DNA of 48,777 nt from Asaia bogorensis (GTDB lineage Bacteria; Pseudomonadota; Alphaproteobacteria; Acetobacterales; Acetobacteraceae): the NCBI GenBank assembly GCA_945897825.1, contig CAMDGX010000030.1, positions 1-48,777 on the forward strand, given 5' to 3'. This document shows positions 43,315 through 48,777 of the stretch, in pieces. Position numbers and translations under genes: made by a program. The notes beneath the pieces are model-generated. The model was not told the origin of the DNA. It saw only the letters and a program-made list of their open reading frames with translations, and did not search any database. Within the stretch, counting starts at the first letter, position 1, and each line of letters starts with the position of its first letter.

Positions 43315-43911
43315 ATGACGTCCCGAAGACACCTGATCCGATACCTGGTGCCCCAGATCGCGCTGGCCGCGGCCCTCGCCGGCTGCGGCGGCGCGCCCCG
43401 CACCGCGACGACGGCCGGCGGGCCCGGCATGAAGGTGCCGGGCATCAACTGCGCCCCTTTCGCGCGCGAACTGTCGGGCATCGCGCTCTATGGCGCGGCG
43501 GACTCATGGTGGCGCAGCGCCGAAGGGCGCTACTCGCGCAGCGCGCGGCCCGACACCGGCAGCGTGCTGGTATTCCAGCGCACCTCGCGGCTGCGCTCCG
43601 GCCATGTCTCGGTGGTGACCCGCGTGGTCAGCCCGCGCCAGATCCTGGTGACCCAGGCGAACTGGGTTCCGGGCCACGTCGACGAGGACCAGCTGGTGGT
43701 CGATGTCTCGCCCGGCAACGACTGGACCGAGGTCCGCGTGTGGTTTCCCCCGGTCAACCAGCTCGGCACCCATGTCTATGCCGCGCACGGCTTCATCCAT
43801 CCCCGCCGGCCGGCCAGCTATGCCGAACTCGCCCGCGCGACGCCGGTGGCGGCGCGGTATGCGCTCGATACCTCCGGCCGCCCGCCGCCCCGGGCCCGCG
43901 GCGACGGCTGA
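43315..43911 (+). CDS. CHAP-domain lipoprotein (putative peptidoglycan amidase/endopeptidase)
   Basis: A 198-residue secreted lipoprotein. The signal segment ends in the lipobox LAGC (about residue 22), so the mature protein is anchored in a membrane. The CHAP fold is shown by the catalytic Cys in NCAPFARELSG, the His in SGHVSVV and an Asn in TQANW. CHAP enzymes cut peptidoglycan amide bonds. No immunity or partner gene is adjacent. The start is at 43315; the longer frame from 42805 is in another frame of the CoA transferase gene and is rejected. Confidence 0.82.
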   Translation: MTSRRHLIRYLVPQIALAAALAGCGGAPRTATTAGGPGMKVPGINCAPFARELSGIALYGAADSWWRSAEGRYSRSARPDTGSVLVFQRTSRLRSGHVSVVTRVVSPRQILVTQANWVPGHVDEDQLVVDVSPGNDWTEVRVWFPPVNQLGTHVYAAHGFIHPRRPASYAELARATPVAARYALDTSGRPPPRARGDG

Positions 43912-44026
43912 AACAGGCGGGATCCGGTCCCGTTCACGCGCGGAACGGCTGAAACATCGCTTGCATCGGGCCGTCCGCCGGGCCATGTGAAGCGCTCGAG
44001 GGGAACTCCCCCGGTTGGAGGATGTC

Positions 44027-44275
44027 ATGGGTAGCTTCAGCATCTGGCACTGGCTGATCGTGCTGGCCGTTGTGCTGCTGCTGTTCGGCAGCGGCAAGAT
44101 CAGCGGCCTGATGGGCGACTTCGCCAAGGGCATCAAGTCGTTCAAGAAGAACATGGCCGAGGACGACGCCTCGATGGAGGCCAGCGCCACGGACAAGCCG
44201 TCGGGCACCATCCCCGGCCCCGGCGCAAGCACGACCGGCACCACCCAGTCGACCACGACGGCCCGCCAGGGCTGA
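44027..44275 (+). CDS. tatA: Sec-independent protein translocase protein TatA
   Basis: An 82-residue TatA: an N-terminal membrane helix ([18 protein letters not shown]), the amphipathic helix [17 protein letters not shown] and a disordered Ser/Thr-rich tail. It forms the pore for folded twin-arginine substrates. The ATG at 44027 with GGAG upstream is preferred over the TTG at 44015. tatB and tatC are not next to it in this window; the next gene is mtnC, 37 bp on. Confidence 0.93.
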   Translation: MGSFSIWHWLIVLAVVLLLFGSGKISGLMGDFAKGIKSFKKNMAEDDASMEASATDKPSGTIPGPGASTTGTTQSTTTARQG

Positions 44276-44312
44276 ACCGGCGCGGCGCGCCGATCCGGGG
44301 GTCCGTCGCACC

Positions 44313-45005
44313 GTGCTCGTGCCGTCCGCCGTCCTGACCGACATCGAGGGCACCACGACGCCCTCGTCCTTTATCCAGGGCGAGTTGCTGCCGTTCGCCC
44401 GCGCCGCCCTGCCCGACTGGGCCAGCCGCATCGACCTGCCGGAAGTGGCAGGCGTGCTGGCCGAGGTGCGCCGCATGGTCCCGGACCAGACCGAACTCAC
44501 CACCCTGCTGCATTGGTCCGACCGCGACCTCAAGCTCGCGCCGCTGCAGGCGCTGCAGGGCATGATCTGGGAACAGGGCTATGCCGACGGCGCCCTGCGT
44601 GGCGCCGTGTTCCCCGACATCGCGCCGCACCTGCGCGCCTGGACCGCACGGGGCGTCAGGGTCTTCACCTTCACCTCCGGCTCGATCCAGGCGCAGCGGC
44701 TGATCTTCGGCCATTCCGTCGATGGCGACCTCTCCGGCCTGATCGCCGGCTTCTTCGACACGCGCATCGGCGCCAAGCGCGACCCCGACACCTATGTCCG
44801 CCTGGCGATCGGCATGAACGTGCCGACCGTGGCCGTCGCCTTCCTGTCCGACGTCGAGGCCGAACTGGACGCCGCCACCACCGCCGGCATGCGCGCCTGC
44901 CACATCGTGCGGCCCGGCACGGACACCCCCCCCTCCAACCGCCATCCCGTCGCCGCCGACTTCGCCGCAGCGGCCCAGGTGCTCGGCTTGCCAAGCGAGC
45001 GGTAA
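44313..45005 (+). CDS. mtnC: Enolase-phosphatase MtnC
   Basis: A 230-residue HAD-family enzyme of methionine salvage. It enolises and dephosphorylates 2,3-diketo-5-methylthio-1-phosphopentane. HAD motif I is LTDIEGTTTP, motif II is VFTFTSGS, and the Lys and Asp motifs are GAKRDPDTY and FLSDVEAEL. The start is GTG at 44313. Other methionine-salvage genes are not adjacent. A palindromic repeat follows the stop. Confidence 0.9.
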   Translation: MLVPSAVLTDIEGTTTPSSFIQGELLPFARAALPDWASRIDLPEVAGVLAEVRRMVPDQTELTTLLHWSDRDLKLAPLQALQGMIWEQGYADGALRGAVFPDIAPHLRAWTARGVRVFTFTSGSIQAQRLIFGHSVDGDLSGLIAGFFDTRIGAKRDPDTYVRLAIGMNVPTVAVAFLSDVEAELDAATTAGMRACHIVRPGTDTPPSNRHPVAADFAAAAQVLGLPSER

Positions 45006-45012
45006 GCGACAG

Positions 45013-45128
45013 CAGAAAGGCCAGGGTTTCACCCTGGACCCACCAAGGGCCGCCGGCCCTTGGATCCCCATCACTTAAGGAATGGAGGTCCAGGGGCTCG
45101 GCCCCTGGCGGGTCTGGGCAGAGCCCAG
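45013..45128. repeat. GC-rich multi-hairpin repeat, copy A
   Basis: Four short hairpins in a row: CCAGGGT / ACCCTGG (45021-45037), CCAAGGGCC / GGCCCTTGG (45043-45063), CCAGGGGC / GCCCCTGG (45090-45108) and CTGGGC / GCCCAG (45114-45128). The first three correspond in order to those of copy B at the window end, but their stem sequences differ in a compensated way, so pairing rather than sequence is kept. Confidence 0.85.
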
Positions 45129-45186
45129 TCTTGCCTGCGTTCTTGCCCTAGGCGACCATGTTTCCGTCTCGACTCGGAGTACCCGA

Positions 45187-46140
45187 ATGACCGTCCATCA
45201 TGTCCCAGCCACCCCGCGCACCGTGCGCTGGGGCGTCTTCGATGCGGCGATCCCCCCGGTCGTCACGGTGCAATCGGGCGACACGGTGGTGCTGGAATGC
45301 GTCTCGGGCGGCGCGGACGTCATGCCACCGCCGGACTCCGGCCTGCGCATCCCCCCCGCCCTGGCCGCCATCCACGCCTCCGACATCCCGCGCGCCGGTG
45401 GCCACATCATCACCGGCCCGGTGGCCGTCGCCGGCGCCATGCCCGGCGACATGCTGGAAGTGCGGATCGACCGGATCGAGCTGGGCAACGACTGGGGCTT
45501 CTGCGGCTTCCGCCCCCTCGCCGGCACCCTGCCGGAGGATTTCCACGAGCGCTTCCTGACCCACATCCCGGTCGACCGCGCCAACATGACCTGCCGCCTG
45601 CCCTACGGCGTGGAGCTGAAGCTCGCCCCGTTCTTCGGCGTGATGGGCGTCGCCCCGCCGCCCGGCTACGGCACCATCTCCACCATCCAGCCGCGCCAGC
45701 ACGGCGGCAACCTCGACAACAAGGAACTGACCGCCGGCAGCACGCTGTTCCTGCCCGTACTGGCCCCCGGCGCGCTGTTCTCCGCCGGCGACGGCCACGG
45801 CGTGCAGGGCGACGGCGAGGTCTGCATCAACGCGCTGGAAATCTGCCTGAACGGCACCTTCACCCTGGTGCTGCACAAGGCCCAAGGCGCAGAACCCGCC
45901 CTGGCCTATCCCCGCGCCGAGACCGCGACCCACTACATCAGCATGGGCATGCACGAGGATCTCGACCAGGCGATGAAAACCGCCCTGCGCCAGATGATCG
46001 CCTTCATCTGCGCCCGCTCCAACCTGTCGCGCGAACAGGCCTACCAGTTCTGCTCGCTCGCGGTCGATTTCCACGTCACCCAGACGGTCAACGGCGAGAA
46101 AGGGGTGCACGGGCTGCTCAAGAAGGGGCTTCTGTTCTAG
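45187..46140 (+). CDS. Acetamidase/formamidase family protein
   Basis: A 317-residue FmdA/AmdA-family amidohydrolase, which releases ammonia from small amides. Family blocks include VQSGDTVVLECVSGG, GPVAVAGAMPGDMLEVRI, the GNLDNKELTAG block and the zinc-site-like segment FSAGDGHGVQGDGEV. It starts at 45187 with GGAG at 45176-45179. It could supply nitrogen from formamide or acetamide; two other amidases are in the window, but they are far away. Confidence 0.9.
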   Translation: MTVHHVPATPRTVRWGVFDAAIPPVVTVQSGDTVVLECVSGGADVMPPPDSGLRIPPALAAIHASDIPRAGGHIITGPVAVAGAMPGDMLEVRIDRIELGNDWGFCGFRPLAGTLPEDFHERFLTHIPVDRANMTCRLPYGVELKLAPFFGVMGVAPPPGYGTISTIQPRQHGGNLDNKELTAGSTLFLPVLAPGALFSAGDGHGVQGDGEVCINALEICLNGTFTLVLHKAQGAEPALAYPRAETATHYISMGMHEDLDQAMKTALRQMIAFICARSNLSREQAYQFCSLAVDFHVTQTVNGEKGVHGLLKKGLLF

Positions 46141-46203
46141 CCACGCACCGAATGCGACCCGAAAACGCCCGCCACCCCCAATATCTTGGGGCGTGAAGCA
46201 GGG

Positions 46204-46270
46204 TTGTCCACAAGTTTCTGCGCTTGACCCCTGATTCGGGCGTTGACCCGGCCGTGGATCGGGCTACCGT
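46204..46270 (+). promoter_or_regulatory. gcrA promoter region with DnaA-box-like and GANTC sites
   Basis: TTGTCCACA (46204-46212) differs by one base from the DnaA box TTATCCACA. GATTC (46233-46237) is a CcrM-type GANTC methylation site. TTGACCC (46243-46249) and GCTACCGT (46263-46270), 13 bp apart, resemble the Caulobacter housekeeping promoter. A second CTTGACCC lies 19 bp upstream of the first. Confidence 0.55.
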
Positions 46271-46302
46271 ATGTTGTGTCCGATGCGCGAAGGAGCCACG
46301 AC

Positions 46303-46809
46303 ATGGAGTGGAACGAAGAAACGATCGCGCGGCTGCGCGCGCTTTGGGCCGAAGGTCTGTCCACCGCCGAGATCGGGCGCCGCATGGCGATCTCGAAGAA
46401 CGCCGTGGTCGGCAAGGCGCACCGCCTCAACCTGCCCCCCCGCCCGTCGCCGATCCGCCGCGAAGGTGCCTCCGGCGCCCCGCGCCAGGCCGTGCCGCGC
46501 CGCGTGACCGGCCCGACCCTGCCCCCCCTGCCCGCCACCGCCACCCCGGCGCCGCAGATCGCCGTCGCCCCGATCGCCGCCCCGCCCGCGCCGTCCCCCT
46601 CGATTCCGCGCGTCGTCGCCTCCCGCCCCGCCAGCACCACCTTCCGGGCCATCCGCCCGCAATCCTGCTGCTGGCCGATCGGCGAGCCCGGCACCAAGAG
46701 CTTCCGCTTCTGCGACGCCGAGGCAACCCAGGGCAAGCCCTACTGCTCGGAACACGCCGCCCTGGCCTATGTGAAGGTGCGCGACCGCCGCGACGAAGCC
46801 GCCGCCTGA
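46303..46809 (+). CDS. gcrA: GcrA cell-cycle regulator
   Basis: A 168-residue GcrA-family protein. The N-terminal helix-turn-helix part reads ETIARLRALWAEGLSTAEIG and SKNAVVGKAHRL; the middle is Pro/Ala-rich. The C-terminal part CCWPIGEPG, FRFCDAEA and PYCSEHAALAY is the sigma-70-contact domain. GcrA with CcrM methylation controls S-phase genes in alphaproteobacteria. The ATG at 46303 follows AGGAG. The upstream region holds DnaA-box-like and GANTC sites. Confidence 0.93.
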   Translation: MEWNEETIARLRALWAEGLSTAEIGRRMAISKNAVVGKAHRLNLPPRPSPIRREGASGAPRQAVPRRVTGPTLPPLPATATPAPQIAVAPIAAPPAPSPSIPRVVASRPASTTFRAIRPQSCCWPIGEPGTKSFRFCDAEATQGKPYCSEHAALAYVKVRDRRDEAAA

Positions 46810-46832
46810 CACCACGCCTGTCCTACCGAACC

Positions 46833-46863
46833 GACGCCGGCGGCAGCCAAAGCCGCCGGCGTC
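46833..46863. terminator. Hairpin terminator between convergent genes
   Basis: The perfect 11-bp stem GACGCCGGCGG / CCGCCGGCGTC with a 9-nt loop lies between the convergent gcrA and SDR genes. A weak T-rich tract follows on the plus strand, so it may work in both directions. Confidence 0.65.
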
Positions 46864-46870
46864 TTGCCGT

Positions 46871-47623
46871 TCAGTGGAACACGCGCCCGGCGTCGATCAC
46901 GATCGTCTGCCCCGTCATGGTCTCGGTGCGGCACATCGTCACCACCATGTCCGCGCAATCGTCCTTGTCCGCCGCCTTCTTCAGCAGCGCCGACGACGCC
47001 GAGTTGGTCACCTGCTCCGGCCGCAGATTGGCCGTCGCCCGCGTGCCCTCCAGCAGCCCCGGCGCCACGCAGTTGACCAGCACCTCCGGCGCCAGCGCCA
47101 CCGCCATGCACCGCGTCAGATGGATCAGCCCCGCCTTCGAAATCGCATAGGCGATCGACGACCCGCTCGGCGTCAGCCCCGCCACCGACGAGATGTTCAC
47201 CATCCGCCCGCGCCCCTGCGCCTTCATCAACGGCGCCACCGCCTTGGTCAGCCGCATCGGCCCGGTCAGGTTCACCGCCAGGATCGTGTCCCACAGCTCC
47301 ATCGTCATGGAGTCGAGGTCCGGGAACGGCACCGACTTGTTGAACGCCGCGTCGTTCACCAGGATGTCGATCGCCCCGAACCGCGCCTGCACCGCCGTCA
47401 CCAGCGCCTCCACCTGCGCCTGGTCGGTGATGTCGCAACCGAACGCCGCCGCATTGACCTGGTAGGTCGCGGCCAGCTCCTGCGCCACCGCCTCGGCCTG
47501 CACGCGGCTCTGTGCATACATGACCGCGATATGCGCCCCCTCGCGCGCCAGCGCGTGGCAGATCCGCTGCCCCAACCCGCCATTGCCGCCGGTGACCAGC
47601 GCCACCGCGCCCCTGAGATCCAT
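46871..47623 (-). CDS. SDR-family NAD(P)-dependent oxidoreductase
   Basis: A 250-residue classical short-chain dehydrogenase, FabG-like. The cofactor motif is VTGGNGGLGQRI, the Asn block is VNDAAFNKS (a variant of NNAG), the catalytic Ser is in NISSVAG and the Tyr-Lys in YAISK. The substrate is unknown. The ATG at 47623 has GGGAGG upstream and faces the divergent PHP gene across 72 bp. Confidence 0.9.
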   Translation of the reverse strand: MDLRGAVALVTGGNGGLGQRICHALAREGAHIAVMYAQSRVQAEAVAQELAATYQVNAAAFGCDITDQAQVEALVTAVQARFGAIDILVNDAAFNKSVPFPDLDSMTMELWDTILAVNLTGPMRLTKAVAPLMKAQGRGRMVNISSVAGLTPSGSSIAYAISKAGLIHLTRCMAVALAPEVLVNCVAPGLLEGTRATANLRPEQVTNSASSALLKKAADKDDCADMVVTMCRTETMTGQTIVIDAGRVFH

Positions 47624-47695
47624 CGCCTTCCTCCCTGTCGAACCCGGCCAGCTTATGCCACGCTGCCGGGATTGCCAGCGCAAGGACCGCACGCC

Positions 47696-48595
47696 ATGCA
47701 GGAACCGCTCTCCGGCCCCGGCCGCTTCTTCAAGGGCAACCTGCACACGCACTCCACGCTGTCCGACGCGATCCGCGGCCCGGAAGAGGTCTGCCGCCTC
47801 TACCGCGAGGGCGGCTACGACTTCATCTCGCTCACCGACCACTTCCTGCCCAAATACGGCTTCCCGATCGCCGACACGCGCGACTTCCGCACCAACCGCT
47901 TCACCACCATCCTCGGCGCCGAAGTGCACGCCCCCAGCACCGAACTGGGCGAGATGTGGCACATCCTCTCCGTCGGCCTGCCGCTCGATTTCGCCCCGAC
48001 CGACCCGCAGGAAACCGGCCCCGCCCTGGCCGCCCGCTGCGTCGCCGCCGGCGCCTTCGTCGCCCTGCCCCACCCCGCCTGGAACGGCATGACCGTGGGC
48101 GACGCCGATTCCATCCCCTGCGCCCACGCCGTGGAGGTCTACAACCACACCAGCCACGTCGAGGAAGACCGCGGCGACGGCACCGTGATGCTCGACACCC
48201 TGCTCTCCCGCGGCCGCCGCATCCTGGGCTGCGCCACCGACGACGCCCACTTCAAGCGGAACGACTGGTTCGGCGGCTGGGTGATGGTCAAGTCCGAAAC
48301 CCTCGAACCCGAAGCCCTGGTCGAAGCCCTCAAGGCCGGCCGCTACTACTCCTCCCAAGGCCCGGAAATCCACGCCCTGCAAGTCTCCTCCACCGAAGTG
48401 ATCGTGGAATGCTCGCCCGCCACCACCATCGTCGCCCTGGGCCGCGGCTCCGCCGGCGCCTTCAGCACCAGCCCCGGCCAAACCTCCGCCCGCCTGCCGC
48501 TCGACAAATTCCGCAAAGGCGGCTGGCTGCGCGTGGTCGTGGTCGACGCAGCCGGCCGCCGGGCCTGGAGCAACCCGGTGTGGCTCGATGGCTGA
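47696..48595 (+). CDS. PHP-domain metal-dependent phosphoesterase-like protein
   Basis: A 299-residue protein with an N-terminal PHP domain. Metal ligands are visible in GNLHTHSTLSDA, SLTDHF, the Glu block ILGAEVHA and the later His and Asp blocks LPHPAWNG, VEVYNHTSH and GCATDDAHF. PHP proteins hydrolyse phosphoesters; this substrate is unknown. Residues from about 210 to the end form a beta-rich C-terminal part. The start at 47696 has AAGGA upstream. Confidence 0.86.
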   Translation: MQEPLSGPGRFFKGNLHTHSTLSDAIRGPEEVCRLYREGGYDFISLTDHFLPKYGFPIADTRDFRTNRFTTILGAEVHAPSTELGEMWHILSVGLPLDFAPTDPQETGPALAARCVAAGAFVALPHPAWNGMTVGDADSIPCAHAVEVYNHTSHVEEDRGDGTVMLDTLLSRGRRILGCATDDAHFKRNDWFGGWVMVKSETLEPEALVEALKAGRYYSSQGPEIHALQVSSTEVIVECSPATTIVALGRGSAGAFSTSPGQTSARLPLDKFRKGGWLRVVVVDAAGRRAWSNPVWLDG

Positions 48596-48604
48596 GCGAA
48601 GGGA

Positions 48605-48777
48605 AGCAAGGCCAGGGCTCTGCCCTGGACCCGCTGGGGCCTGAGGCCCCAGGCCCCCATCCATTCAGCATCCGCCTTCGGCGGGGAGGGGCCATCGAGG
48701 CGGTTCGTACCACCCGGATGGCCCCTCCCCGCCGAAGGCGGAAACAGACGGGAGGTCCAGGAACCTCAGGTTCCTGG
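48605..48777. repeat. GC-rich multi-hairpin repeat, copy B (interrupted, runs to window end)
   Basis: Hairpins CCAGGGC / GCCCTGG (48612-48628), CTGGGGCC / GGCCCCAG (48634-48652) and, at the end, CCAGGAACC / GGTTCCTGG (48757-48777), the same order as copy A. Between the second and third hairpins lies a large inverted repeat that copy A does not have. Confidence 0.82.
48671..48742. repeat. Perfect 26-bp inverted repeat nested in copy B
   Basis: The arms 48671-48696 and 48717-48742 are exact complements (26 bp) around a 20-nt loop. At the matching place in copy A there are only 11 bp, so this 72-bp unit looks like an insertion of a second palindromic element into the first. Confidence 0.85.

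Overview
The window is about 70 percent GC and encodes an aerobic alphaproteobacterium. Three things point to Acetobacteraceae (Rhodospirillales/Acetobacterales): a GcrA cell-cycle regulator, a complete ctaC-ctaD-ctaB-ctaG-ctaE cytochrome oxidase operon, and families of small palindromic repeats between genes. That placement is an inference from gene content and style, not from a marker gene. No rRNA, tRNA, CRISPR array, transposase or phage gene was seen.

Layout. 1-3.3 kb: the end of a molybdenum hydroxylase large subunit, a MoaD/ThiS-like protein, a uronate-dehydrogenase-like enzyme and an amidase. 3.4-9.6 kb (minus): a 1150-residue fused iron-sulfur flavoprotein with its MarR regulator, and a nuclease/CBS/nucleotidyltransferase signalling protein. 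9.7-14.9 kb (plus): a two-subunit sodium:solute symporter, two small membrane proteins and a propionate-CoA-ligase-type synthetase, probably for short-chain carboxylate uptake and activation. 14.9-19.9 kb: a GT87-like membrane protein, an epimerase, an RraA-like/amidohydrolase pair and small hypothetical proteins. 20-28.5 kb (minus): a beta-propeller protein and the homogentisate cluster (fahA, hmgA, DUF2783, FAD monooxygenase, MBL-fold protein), interrupted by a lower-GC membrane protein. A divergent MarR gene lies at its edge. 28.6-30.3 kb (plus): MarR, CinA-like and FkbM-like genes. 30.4-38.5 kb (minus): the aa3-type oxidase operon, running on into DUF983, SURF1, an M32 carboxypeptidase and DUF1272. 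38.7-41.8 kb (minus): a PmtA-like methyltransferase, a cold-shock protein and an amidase with a small partner. 42-48.6 kb: a CoA transferase, a CHAP lipoprotein, TatA, MtnC, an acetamidase/formamidase, GcrA, an SDR and a PHP-domain protein.

The most striking non-coding feature is a family of about 130-bp elements, seven copies, each made of two A/T-rich hairpin arms in inverted orientation (REP/BIME-like). All seven lie in gaps and all point the same way. The hairpin stems show compensatory C-G to G-C changes. A second, GC-rich palindromic family has two copies near the right end, one of them carrying a perfect 26-bp inverted repeat inside it.

Regulatory signals that can be read directly include a shared dyad (AGTTTC-N4-GRAACT) before hmgA and at the start of the divergent MarR gene. 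The gcrA leader holds a DnaA-box-like site and a GANTC site. A perfect intrinsic terminator lies upstream of the amidase operon with no gene to terminate, which suggests a small RNA or an attenuator. By eye, the plus strand is C-rich to about 14.9 kb, G-rich to about 32 kb, and C-rich again from about 42 kb, whatever the gene strand.
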